This document shows, in pieces, positions 1 to 6,353 of a stretch of DNA of 10,784 nucleotides; the first letter of the stretch is position 1, and the number at the start of each line of letters is the position of its first letter. The notes beneath the pieces were generated by a model. It worked only from the letters and a program-made list of their open reading frames with translations, was not told the DNA's origin and ran no database searches. The translations under genes were made by a program, and so were the position numbers. Origin of the DNA: DATLWN01 sp964492895 (GTDB taxonomy: Bacteria > Pseudomonadota > Zetaproteobacteria > Mariprofundales > Mariprofundaceae); assembly GCA_964492895.1 (NCBI GenBank), contig CAZBLR010000046.1, positions 1 through 10,784 on the forward strand, given 5' to 3'.

Positions 1-1
1 C

Positions 2-691
2 ATGCACCACGCGCTGGAGCTGGCCCGCCCCTGGCTGGAGTCCTACGGCTATCCGGGGCTGTTCTTCGCCGTGTTCGTCGAGGGTTGCGGCATCCCCTTC
101 CCCGGCCAGACGGGGATGATGGCCGCGGCCCTGCTGGCCCGCGAGGGGGACATGAGCATCGCGGCCGTGTTCGCCGTGACCACGATCGCCGCCTTCACCG
201 GCAACACCCTGGGCTACTGGATCGGCCTGCGCTGGGGCAAGGCACCGCTGGAGCGCCTGGCCATGGCCAAGCACGCGCTGGCCACGGCCGAGCACGCCTA
301 CGTCAAATACGGCGGACCGATCATCGTGCTGGCCCGCTTCTTCGACGGCCTCCGCCAGCTCAACGGCATCGTCGCCGGCGCCTTGGGCATGCCCTGGCAC
401 CGCTTCATGATCTACAACGCCATCGGCGCCGTGCTGTGGTGCGGGGTGTGGGGCCTGGGCCTGTACTACGCCGCCGATCCCATGATGCGCCTGTGGCACA
501 AGATGCAGCCGCTGCACCACCTCGGCTGGATCGCGGCCGCCGTCATCGGCCTGATCGGCATCTATCTCCTGTGGCGGGCCTGGCGGATGAAGCGCGGCGT
601 CGTTACCGGTTCCCCGTCTATCGTGGCATCACCGGAAGGGAGATCCACGGAACATGCAGCGCGAAACGATCAACCGCATCGAGATACTTGA
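2..691 (+). CDS. DedA/SNARE-associated family inner-membrane protein
   Basis: This 229-residue integral membrane protein belongs to the DedA (VTT/SNARE-associated) family. Its members are linked to proton-dependent transport, envelope homeostasis and lipid-carrier flipping; the exact substrate here is unknown. The family signature is visible: GYPGLFF near residues 16-22, the acidic re-entrant motif EGCGIPFPGQ at 27-36 (E27 matching the essential acidic position), a glycine-rich helix GNTLGYWIG at 67-75, and the basic motif ARFFDGLR at 111-118 followed by GALGMPWHRF at 126-135. Hydrophobic helices follow around 138-158 and 175-193. The tail after about residue 197 is polar, low in hydrophobics and probably not conserved. 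The ATG sits at the second base of the window, so a Shine-Dalgarno site cannot be checked and a slightly longer gene is possible. The N-terminus already has normal family length. The 3' end overlaps a possible small gene. Confidence 0.9.
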   Translation: MHHALELARPWLESYGYPGLFFAVFVEGCGIPFPGQTGMMAAALLAREGDMSIAAVFAVTTIAAFTGNTLGYWIGLRWGKAPLERLAMAKHALATAEHAYVKYGGPIIVLARFFDGLRQLNGIVAGALGMPWHRFMIYNAIGAVLWCGVWGLGLYYAADPMMRLWHKMQPLHHLGWIAAAVIGLIGIYLLWRAWRMKRGVVTGSPSIVASPEGRSTEHAARNDQPHRDT

Positions 692-791
692 TACCGGTGA
701 GCTGATGCCTGCCGACCACGTCGCGTGGTCCCAGGTGCCGGAACCGGAAAGGCAGGCCATCGCACGGCTGACAGGCGGCGCCCGCCGCTGA
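654..791 (+). CDS. possible 45-residue small protein of unknown function
   Basis: A short frame starts at an ATG at 654 and ends at a TGA at 789-791. A Shine-Dalgarno-like stretch (GGAAGGGAGA, 635-644) lies about nine bases upstream. The product starts MQRETINRIEILDTGE, is mixed in composition (acidic N-terminal half, basic end GGARR), and has neither the arginine/proline excess typical of shadow frames nor a membrane segment or signal peptide. It overlaps the last 38 bases of the dedA gene in another frame, which suggests coupled translation. The DedA tail in this overlap looks poorly constrained, so the small frame may be the one under selection. I do not recognise a family. The alternative is a chance open frame in GC-rich DNA. 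It ends 10 bases before the converging grxC stop. Confidence 0.45.
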   Translation: MQRETINRIEILDTGELMPADHVAWSQVPEPERQAIARLTGGARR

Positions 792-801
792 TCAGACAGG
801 C

Positions 802-1065
802 TCAGGCCGCGGCGGCCAGCCAGTCGGGAAGCTTGCCGCTGCGGTCCAGCGCGTACAGCTCGTTGCAGCCGCCGACATGGCGGCCGTTGATGAAGATCTG
901 CGGGATCGTGCGCGCACCATGGCTGCGCTCGAGCATCTCCGAGCGGCGCGCCGGCTCGTCGTGCACGTCGTATTCGGTGAAGGCCAGGCCGCGCTGTTTC
1001 AGCAGGTGCTTGGCGCGCACGCAATAGGGGCAGAAAGGGCCGGAATAGATCTCGATCTTCGCCAT
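802..1065 (-). CDS. grxC: glutaredoxin 3 (GrxC-type dithiol glutaredoxin)
   Basis: This 87-residue cytoplasmic thiol-disulfide oxidoreductase uses glutathione to reduce protein disulfides and mixed disulfides and can supply electrons to ribonucleotide reductase. The redox centre CPYC is at residues 12-15, the cis-proline motif TIP at 53-55, and the glutathione-binding GGCNEL at 65-70; together these cover the whole Grx3 fold at normal length. The ATG at 1065 follows a GAGG Shine-Dalgarno on the minus strand about nine bases away, overlapping the end of the upstream comF-like gene. Only 12 bases separate the two genes, so they are probably cotranscribed. The family call is firm; the symbol grxC follows from the CPYC centre, length and GGC(D/N) motif. 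Confidence 0.95.
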   Translation of the reverse strand: MAKIEIYSGPFCPYCVRAKHLLKQRGLAFTEYDVHDEPARRSEMLERSHGARTIPQIFINGRHVGGCNELYALDRSGKLPDWLAAAA

Positions 1066-1077
1066 GTCACAACCTCG

Positions 1078-1833
1078 TCACTCTATTCTCCCCGCCCGCG
1101 CCAATGTTAGCACGTGCACGGGCCGATCCAAGATGCCCAGGGCCTTCGCAGCATACTTCGCCGTCGTACCCGTGGTCAGGATGTCGTCGACCAGCCACAG
1201 CCGCTGCGGCAGCGTCACGGATTCCGCGTAGGCGGCATCGACGGCGAAGGCCCGACGGAGATTCCGCCGCCGCGCCAGCCCCGTCAGCGCCGACTGCCTC
1301 GGCTGTGCGCCGGCGCGCCTCAGCAGCCGCCAGTCCCAGTGACAGTCGGCGAGGGCGGCCAGTTCCTTACACAGCCCGGCCGCGTGGTGCTGGCCGCTGG
1401 CGCGCATGCGGGCCATCGGCATCGGCACCGGCAGCAGCAGGTCGCCCGGTGCCAGCCAGTCTCGCAGCCGGCCGGCCGCGGCCGCGAGCAGCCAGCGCAC
1501 ACCGGTATCGTCGCCGCCAAGCTTCCAGGCCAGGATCGCCTCGCGCACCGGGCCGTCGTAGACGTACAGCGCGCGCGTGGCCGCCTGCGGCGGCGCATGC
1601 CTCAGGCAGCGCCCGCACGGGCCCGGCGCCAGCTCCCGCGGCAGCACCCGCCCGCAGCGCGCGCAGCAGTGGGGCGGGCGCACCCGCACGGTCCTGGCAC
1701 AGTCGGCACACACGCGCTCCCGGGCAGCCCCCGCGAGCGGCTGATGACAGAGCACGCAGGCGGGCGGGAACACTGCCCTGAGCGCCCCGTCAACCCAGGC
1801 GGGCATTCCGGTTGACAGCCTGTCCATTCGCAT
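1078..1833 (-). CDS. comF: ComF family protein (phosphoribosyltransferase-like, zinc-finger N-terminus)
   Basis: The product is 251 residues from the chosen start. ComF proteins couple an N-terminal cysteine zinc-binding part to a phosphoribosyltransferase fold and are implicated in DNA uptake or processing of imported single strands; E. coli GntX is a relative. Four CxxC pairs (C26/C29, C42/C45, C57/C60, C73/C76) suggest one or two zinc sites. YDGPVREAI at 92-100 and the PRPP-loop-like LVDDILTTGTT at 214-224 are family hallmarks. The start is uncertain. ATGs lie at 1848, 1839, 1833, 1827 and 1806 on the minus strand. The 1833 codon has a GGCGGG seven bases upstream and was chosen; 1806 (MPAWVDGALRAVFPP) would also give a complete family N-terminus and leave a short gap to bioF. 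It probably forms an operon with grxC. Confidence 0.9.
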   Translation of the reverse strand: MRMDRLSTGMPAWVDGALRAVFPPACVLCHQPLAGAARERVCADCARTVRVRPPHCCARCGRVLPRELAPGPCGRCLRHAPPQAATRALYVYDGPVREAILAWKLGGDDTGVRWLLAAAAGRLRDWLAPGDLLLPVPMPMARMRASGQHHAAGLCKELAALADCHWDWRLLRRAGAQPRQSALTGLARRRNLRRAFAVDAAYAESVTLPQRLWLVDDILTTGTTAKYAAKALGILDRPVHVLTLARAGRIE

Positions 1834-1847
1834 CAGCATGCCCGCCA
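1812..1847 (+). promoter_or_regulatory. candidate bioF promoter with leaderless layout and overlapping dyad
   Basis: A perfect -35 consensus TTGACA lies at 1812-1817. Sixteen bases on, CAGCAT at 1834-1839 keeps the two most important -10 positions (A at the second, T at the sixth) but is otherwise weak. Transcription would start around 1846-1848, coinciding with the ATG at 1847, which has no Shine-Dalgarno; the mRNA would therefore be leaderless. The -35 box overlaps an inverted repeat, GACAG-C-CTGTC (1814-1824), a possible operator. It does not match the BirA, BioR or BioQ operators that I know. The segment would lie inside comF if comF starts at 1833 or 1827. The assignment is inferred from motifs only. 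Confidence 0.4.
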
Positions 1848-2983
1848 TGACCGACACCCGCAATTGGTTCGCGCCCGTAGCCCCGGCCCGGCGCCGGCGC
1901 CTGCCGGGCCTGTCCCGCCAGGGCACACGCATCGTGCTGGACGGCCGGACGCTGCTCAATTTCGCGGCCAACGATTACCTGGGCCTGGCCACGCATCCGG
2001 CCCTGGCGGACGCCGCCCGCGCGGCTATGGATCGCGGCGGGCTGGGCAGCGGCGCCTCGCGCCTGATCTCCGGCGACGACGACGCGCTGCACCGGCTGGA
2101 GCGTGAGCTCGCCGACTGGCTCGGCTTCGAGGCCGCGCTCGTCGTCGGCTCCGGCATGCTGGCCAACATCGGCCTGCTGCAGGCGCTCTCCGACCGGCAC
2201 ACGCATGTGTTCGCCGACCGGCTGAACCACGCCTCGCTGGTCGACGGCGCCCGGCTCGGCGGCGGCACCGTGCACCGCTACCGCCACCGGGACATGGACG
2301 AGCTGGCCGCGCTGCTGGATCGGCACAAGGCGCCGCGGCGCATCCTCGTCTCCGACGGCGTGTTCAGCATGGACGGCGATGCGGCCGGCGTCGCGGCGCT
2401 GGCGGCCCTGGCCGAGGCACACGACGCCGTCGCCGTCGTCGACGATGCCCACGGCATCGGCACCACCGGCCCGGGCGGAAAGGGACTGGTGGCCGCCGCC
2501 GGGGATTCGGGTCATCCGCGCCTGATTCTCGTGGGCACCTTCGGCAAGGCCTTCGGCGGCTACGGCGCCTTCATCCTCGGCACGCGCGCGCTGATCGACG
2601 GCCTGGTGCAGCGCCAGCGCACGCTGATCTACTCGACGGCGCTGCCGCCGGCGCTGCCCGCCGCGATGCTGGCCGCCCTGGACCTGATCCGCGACGGCGG
2701 GCTCGTCGCACGCCTGCAGGCCAACATCGCGCTGTTCCGCTCACTGGCAACGGAGCTGCCGCTGATGGATTCGGACACCGCCATCCAGCCGCTGATGGTC
2801 GGCGACGATGCGGCGGCGCTGCGGCTGGCGGAACAGTTGGCCGCGGCCGGCTACTTCGTGCCGGCGATCCGCCCGCCGACGGTGCCCGCGGGCACGGCGC
2901 GCCTGCGCATCACCCTGTCGGCGGCGCACGACGAGGCGGCGATCGCGGGGCTCGTGGCCGCGCTCCGCGGGGCCCTGGTGTGA
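1847..2983 (+). CDS. bioF: 8-amino-7-oxononanoate synthase (7-keto-8-aminopelargonate synthase)
   Basis: BioF is a cytoplasmic PLP enzyme of the alpha-oxoamine synthase family. It condenses pimeloyl-ACP (or pimeloyl-CoA) with alanine, releasing CO2, to give 8-amino-7-oxononanoate. The protein has 378 residues from the ATG at 1847. Visible landmarks are NFAANDYLGL near 38-47, GSGASRLISG near 67-76, RLNHASL with cofactor-stacking H128, VDDAHG with D199/D200 and H202, TFGKAFG with Schiff-base lysine K234, IYSTALPPA near 261-269, and the C-terminal IRPPTVPAGTARLR. All match E. coli BioF closely. An in-frame ATG at 1838 would add MPA; it has no Shine-Dalgarno either and would lie inside the proposed -10 box. 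The stop overlaps the bioH GTG start by four bases. No bioB precedes it, although that is the frequent arrangement. Confidence 0.96.
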   Translation: MTDTRNWFAPVAPARRRRLPGLSRQGTRIVLDGRTLLNFAANDYLGLATHPALADAARAAMDRGGLGSGASRLISGDDDALHRLERELADWLGFEAALVVGSGMLANIGLLQALSDRHTHVFADRLNHASLVDGARLGGGTVHRYRHRDMDELAALLDRHKAPRRILVSDGVFSMDGDAAGVAALAALAEAHDAVAVVDDAHGIGTTGPGGKGLVAAAGDSGHPRLILVGTFGKAFGGYGAFILGTRALIDGLVQRQRTLIYSTALPPALPAAMLAALDLIRDGGLVARLQANIALFRSLATELPLMDSDTAIQPLMVGDDAAALRLAEQLAAAGYFVPAIRPPTVPAGTARLRITLSAAHDEAAIAGLVAALRGALV

Positions 2984-3753
2984 GCCTGCCACTGGTGTTC
3001 GTGCACGGCTGGGGCCAGTCCCCGCGCATCTGGCAGCACCAGCTGGCGCATTTCTCGAAGCTGACCACGGTGCACGCGCCGGCGCTGCCCGGCCACGGCG
3101 GCGCGCCCGACGCCCCGCCCGTTGCCTGGCTCGACACGCTGGCCGGCGCACTGCCCGAGACGCCTTCGGTGCTCGTCGGCTGGTCGCTCGGCGGCATGCT
3201 GGCCATCGAACTCGCGGCCACCCATCCCGGGCGCGTGGCCGGCCTGGCCCTGGTGGCCACGAGCCCGAGCTTCAGGAACCGCGCGGACTGGACGCACGGC
3301 TGCGACGAGGCGACCTTCCAGGCCTTCGCCGACGGCGTGGCGGCGGACTCTCCGGGGGCGGGTGGGTATTCCCCAAAATTTCTCGGGCGCTTCTTCATGC
3401 TGATGCTGCAGGGCGACGGCCTGGCGCGCGCCCGTTATCACGCGCTGGCGCACGAGTTCATCGATCGTGAACGGCCGCCGACGCCCGCCGGGCTGGCCGC
3501 CGGCCTGCACCTGCTCGATTCGCTGGACCTGCGCCCGATGCTCGCCGGCATCACGCAGCCGGCCTGGGTGGCGCACGGCGACGCCGATGCCATCATCCCG
3601 CCGGCGGCCGGCCGCCATCTGGCCGGGGCCCTGCCGGACGCGGCCTGGCACGGCTTCGAGGGCTGCGGCCATGCGCCGTTCCTGACGCAGCCGGAGAGAT
3701 TCAATACGGAACTGGAGGCATGGTGGCGGAACATATCGTCCCCCAACGGGTAA
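2980..3753 (+). CDS. bioH: pimeloyl-[ACP] methyl ester esterase
   Basis: BioH is a 257-residue alpha/beta hydrolase that cleaves the methyl ester of pimeloyl-ACP, ending chain elongation and releasing the substrate for BioF. The catalytic triad is visible: nucleophile S69 in GWSLGG (67-72), D203 in HGDADAIIP, and H231 in GCGHAPF. The oxyanion-side motif FVHGWGQSP is at 7-15. Length matches the E. coli enzyme (256). The start is a GTG that shares four bases (GTGA) with the bioF stop, and an upstream GCGGGG can serve as a weak ribosome site. The 3' end overlaps bioC by 34 bases. One oddity is a run of unusual codons with an A/T patch at 3349-3384 in the cap domain, encoding a short glycine-rich stretch around residues 124-135. 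Confidence 0.95.
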   Translation: MSLPLVFVHGWGQSPRIWQHQLAHFSKLTTVHAPALPGHGGAPDAPPVAWLDTLAGALPETPSVLVGWSLGGMLAIELAATHPGRVAGLALVATSPSFRNRADWTHGCDEATFQAFADGVAADSPGAGGYSPKFLGRFFMLMLQGDGLARARYHALAHEFIDRERPPTPAGLAAGLHLLDSLDLRPMLAGITQPAWVAHGDADAIIPPAAGRHLAGALPDAAWHGFEGCGHAPFLTQPERFNTELEAWWRNISSPNG

Positions 3754-4595
3754 GGCGGGCCTTCGGGGCCGCCGCGGCGCGCTACGACGAGTTCGCCGTG
3801 CTGCAGCGCGAGATCGGCGATCGCCTGATCGCCCACCTCGACTTCACCAAGATCGCGCCGCGGCGCATCCTCGACATCGGCTGCGGCACCGGCTACTTCA
3901 CGGGCCTGTTGCGCCGCCGCTTCCCGCGCGCCGACATCGTCGCCGTCGACATCGCCGAGGGCATGGCGCGCACGACCCACGCCCGCGCCGGGCGCCGCTG
4001 GCCCTGGCAGGGACGGCGCCACGCCCTGTGCGCCGACGGCTGCCACCTGCCGCTGGCCGACGGGTCGTTCGACCTCGTGTGCTCGAACCTGACGATGCAA
4101 TGGGTGCCCGAGCCACCGGCGATGCTGCGCGAGATGCGGCGCGTGCTGGCGCCCAAGGGGCTGATGCTGTTCTCGACCTTCGGCCGGCGCACGCTGCAGG
4201 AGCTGCGCCAGTCGCTGGCCTCCATCGAGCATGCGCGCGCGGGCCTGGTGCTGCCCTTCCCGGACGTCACGGATCTCGGCAACGCGCTGATGGCCCTGGC
4301 CGTCGAGCTGCCGGTCACCGACACCGACCTGTTCACGCTGACCTACCCGGACACCATGGCCCTGGTGCGCGAGCTCAAGGGCATCGGCGCCTCCTCGGCT
4401 GCCATCCGCCACCGCCCCGGCGGCCTGTACGGCCGCGCCCTGCTGAAGCGCCTGGCTGCGGCCTACGAGCGGCAGCACCCGATGCCGGACGGGCGCATCC
4501 GCGCCACCTTCGAGGCCCTGTACGGCCAGGCCTGGCATGCCGAGCCCGACTTCGGCCACCGCGAGCACGTGATCCCGATCCGCGCCGATGGCTGA
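3720..4595 (+). CDS. bioC: malonyl-[ACP] O-methyltransferase
   Basis: BioC is a 291-residue SAM-dependent methyltransferase that methylates malonyl-ACP, so that the fatty acid synthase can elongate it to pimeloyl-ACP methyl ester. SAM-binding motif I is LDIGCGTGYF at 51-60, followed by acidic D77 in VAVD and CADG at 104-107. BioC-specific signatures are VRRAFGAAAARYD (11-23), SNLTMQWVPEP (122-132) and FSTFGRRTLQELR (151-163). The family's typical C-terminal segment YPDTMALVRELKGIGAS is at 209-225. The ATG at 3720 lies within bioH; a GGAGG ends only one base before it, so the GTG at 3723 (four-base spacing) or translational coupling may be what is used. The stop overlaps bioD by eight bases. 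Confidence 0.95.
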   Translation: MVAEHIVPQRVRRAFGAAAARYDEFAVLQREIGDRLIAHLDFTKIAPRRILDIGCGTGYFTGLLRRRFPRADIVAVDIAEGMARTTHARAGRRWPWQGRRHALCADGCHLPLADGSFDLVCSNLTMQWVPEPPAMLREMRRVLAPKGLMLFSTFGRRTLQELRQSLASIEHARAGLVLPFPDVTDLGNALMALAVELPVTDTDLFTLTYPDTMALVRELKGIGASSAAIRHRPGGLYGRALLKRLAAAYERQHPMPDGRIRATFEALYGQAWHAEPDFGHREHVIPIRADG

Positions 4596-5343
4596 GCCCC
4601 ATACCCTCAACCAGTCCACCGTGTTCGTCACCGCCACCGACACCGGGGCGGGCAAGACGGCGATCACGGCGCTGCTGCTGCGCCGGCTGCTGGCGGCGGG
4701 CATCGACGCCTGCGCCCTGAAGCCGGTGGCCAGCGGCCTGGACGCGCACGGCGCCAACGAGGACATCGCGGCGCTGCTGGCGGCCGCCGGCCGGCCCGCC
4801 ACGGATTCCGGCATCGGGGCCGACGCCGTCAACCTGTACCGCTTCGCGCTGCCGGCCGCCCCGAGCCTGGCCGCCGCGGCCGAAGGGCAGGCGATCGATC
4901 CGGCGCGCCTCGCCGCCTGGTGCCGCGAGCGCAGCCGGGGACGGCAGATCTGCCTGATCGAGGGGGTCGGCGGCCTGATGGTGCCGCTGACCGCGGAATT
5001 CCTGGTGCGCGACTGGCTGGCGGCGATGCCCGAAGCGGCGATCCTGCTCGTGGTGCCGGCGCGCCTCGGCGCCATCAACCACGCGCTGCTGACGCTGGCG
5101 GAGCTGGCGCGCATCGGCCGTGTCCCGCGCTGGCTCGTCATCAGCGATGTCGCCGGCGGCGAGAAAAGAATGACGGAGCAGATCGCCCAGGCGCTGATTC
5201 CCCACCTTGCGCCGGCCACCCGCATGCTTATGCTTGATCATCTTGATGCCGCGGACATGGATGGTCCGACGGCGCAGGACTTCGCCGCGGCATGGCTGGA
5301 CAGCCTGGCCGCGGGGGGTCCGGGGGCGGAGGTGTGCGCGTGA
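4588..5343 (+). CDS. bioD: ATP-dependent dethiobiotin synthetase
   Basis: BioD is a 251-residue P-loop enzyme that closes the ureido ring of dethiobiotin from 7,8-diaminononanoate, CO2 and ATP. The Walker A motif TDTGAGKT is at 17-24. K45 in LKPVASG is the conserved substrate/ATP lysine, D59 lies in NED, IEGVGGLMVPL at 124-134 contains the metal-binding glutamate E125, and RLGAINHALLT at 159-169 is the usual late motif. The ATG at 4588 overlaps the bioC stop by eight bases and lacks a clear Shine-Dalgarno, so coupling from bioC is likely. The last residues after about 238 are glycine-rich and non-conserved; that DNA also supplies the GGAGG ribosome site for the next gene. BioA and BioB, needed before and after this step, are not in the window. 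Confidence 0.95.
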   Translation: MAEPHTLNQSTVFVTATDTGAGKTAITALLLRRLLAAGIDACALKPVASGLDAHGANEDIAALLAAAGRPATDSGIGADAVNLYRFALPAAPSLAAAAEGQAIDPARLAAWCRERSRGRQICLIEGVGGLMVPLTAEFLVRDWLAAMPEAAILLVVPARLGAINHALLTLAELARIGRVPRWLVISDVAGGEKRMTEQIAQALIPHLAPATRMLMLDHLDAADMDGPTAQDFAAAWLDSLAAGGPGAEVCA

Positions 5344-5723
5344 ACGTGTTGCTGGTCGACGACGAGACCAATATCCAGAAGATCGTGGCCAGCTTCCTGG
5401 AGCGCTACGGCGAGGAACGCAGCCTGACGGTGCACACCAAGACACTGGGCGATGCGGTGCAGGGCCTGTTCGAGGCCACGGCCAACGGCGCCCGCTACGA
5501 CATGATCGTGCTCGACGTGCGCCTGCCCAAGCTGACCGGCGACGAGATCTACAACAGCCTCAGCCATGTCAGCCCGGAGCTGCTCGACCGGGTGCTGTTC
5601 ATCACCGGCTACCGCGGCGATCTCGACGCCCGCTTCCCCAGGCGCAAGCTGCGCGTGCTCGAGAAGCCCTTCCTGTATCAGCAGTTCATCGACGAGGTCG
5701 AGGCCATCATCGGCGCGGCCTGA
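5340..5723 (+). CDS. stand-alone response-regulator receiver protein
   Basis: This 127-residue protein consists only of a CheY-like receiver domain. The acidic pocket is D7/D8, the phosphoacceptor is D59 in IVLDVRLP, the switch Thr is T89 in FITG, and the conserved lysine is K109 in EKPF. There is no output domain, so it must act by protein contact or as a phosphotransfer link. The start is the GTG at 5340: GGAGG at 5328-5332 is seven bases upstream, and the GTG shares a four-base GTGA with the bioD stop. This makes it the last gene of the biotin operon by translational coupling. Its 3' end overlaps the converging Nudix gene by 17 bases. No kinase lies beside it; the nearest is the histidine kinase 1.4 kb downstream, which has its own OmpR-type regulator. 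The partner is unknown. Confidence 0.9.
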   Translation: MNVLLVDDETNIQKIVASFLERYGEERSLTVHTKTLGDAVQGLFEATANGARYDMIVLDVRLPKLTGDEIYNSLSHVSPELLDRVLFITGYRGDLDARFPRRKLRVLEKPFLYQQFIDEVEAIIGAA

Positions 5724-6345
5724 GCGCCTCCCCGGCCCCGCCGAGGGCGCCACCGAACGCTCCACCGATCGCCCCACTGAACGCCCCACTGAACGCCAAT
5801 AGCAGCGCCAGCATCGGCGTGCCGGAACGGATCCGTCCCTCAGCCACCCAGGCCATCGCCTGGGCCCTCGGCACCCATAGCACGCGGATGTCCTCGTGCT
5901 CGTGGTCGAGCCCGCCGCCGTCCGCCACCGGCGACGCCTTGTCGACCTCGCCGAGATACAGCGTGATGCGCTCGCTGGATCCGCCCGGCGTCGTGTAGAA
6001 CTCGCCGAGGCGCTGCATCCGGTCCGGCTCGTAGCCCGCCTCCTCGACGCACTCGCGCCGGGCGCAGGCCTCGGGATCCTCGCCCGCGTCGAGCATGCCG
6101 GCCACGATCTCGACCAGCCACGGATCATCGCCGTGCACGGCCGGACCGATGCGGAACTGCGCGATCATCAGCACCTCGTCGCGTCCCTTGTCGTACAGCA
6201 GCACCGCCACGGCATCGCCGCGGTCCAGGTGCTCGCGCCGGATGGTCAGGCTGCCGCCCTCGTAGCGATCATGGGCCACGGTGTAGCAGTCGAGCCGGAA
6301 GAAGCCGTGATACAGCGGCTCGCGATCGAGAATGCGGAATTGCAT
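5707..6345 (-). CDS. nudF: Nudix hydrolase, ADP-ribose pyrophosphatase-like, with glycine-zipper tail
   Basis: The 212-residue protein resembles ADP-ribose pyrophosphatases (NudF), which cleave ADP-ribose to AMP and ribose 5-phosphate and so clear free ADP-ribose. The complete Nudix box GX5EX7REUXEEXGU is present from G83: E89, R97-E98, E101-E102 and G104. Upstream LLYDKGRDEVLMIAQFRIG (49-67) and downstream GEFYTTPGGSSERITLYLGE (114-133) match the NudF subgroup. The ATG at 6345 has GGGAGG five bases upstream on the minus strand. After about residue 184 the family-like sequence gives way to five tetrapeptides (F/I/L-S/G-G-A) with glycine at 187, 191, 195, 199 and 203, encoded by a 12-base tandem repeat. 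The substrate is inferred from subgroup motifs. The symbol is by similarity only. Confidence 0.9.
   Translation of the reverse strand: MQFRILDREPLYHGFFRLDCYTVAHDRYEGGSLTIRREHLDRGDAVAVLLYDKGRDEVLMIAQFRIGPAVHGDDPWLVEIVAGMLDAGEDPEACARRECVEEAGYEPDRMQRLGEFYTTPGGSSERITLYLGEVDKASPVADGGGLDHEHEDIRVLWVPRAQAMAWVAEGRIRSGTPMLALLLAFSGAFSGAIGGAFGGALGGAGEALRPRR
5751..5798 (-). repeat. four tandem 12-base units coding the Nudix C-terminal GxxxG repeat
   Basis: On the plus strand the units are CACCGAACGCTC (5751-5762), CACCGATCGCCC (5763-5774), CACTGAACGCCC (5775-5786) and CACTGAACGCCA (5787-5798), with a degenerate unit just before at 5739-5750. The period of 12 keeps the Nudix reading frame, so each unit adds four residues. 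It looks like a small minisatellite that grew by slippage inside the 3' end of the gene. Confidence 0.85.
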
Positions 6346-6353
6346 GCGCCCCT

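Noticed and set aside
788..795. CTGATCAG palindrome between the small frame and grxC
   Set aside because: An eight-base dyad with no loop and no T-run between two stop codons is expected by chance and is not a convincing terminator.
3438..5225. 595-codon open frame on the minus strand opposite bioH, bioC and bioD
   Set aside because: It is a shadow of codon bias in GC-rich DNA. Composition is dominated by Arg, Ala, Gly, Pro and Ser with no recognisable domain, while the plus-strand genes are clear biotin enzymes.
5292..5339. ATG at 5292 as the start of the receiver protein
   Set aside because: It would add a Gly-rich leader inside bioD. The GTG at 5340 has an ideally placed GGAGG and begins directly at the receiver fold.
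5751..5798. tandem 12-base units as a CRISPR or iteron array
   Set aside because: There are no spacers, the units are contiguous and too short, and the period keeps the Nudix reading frame.
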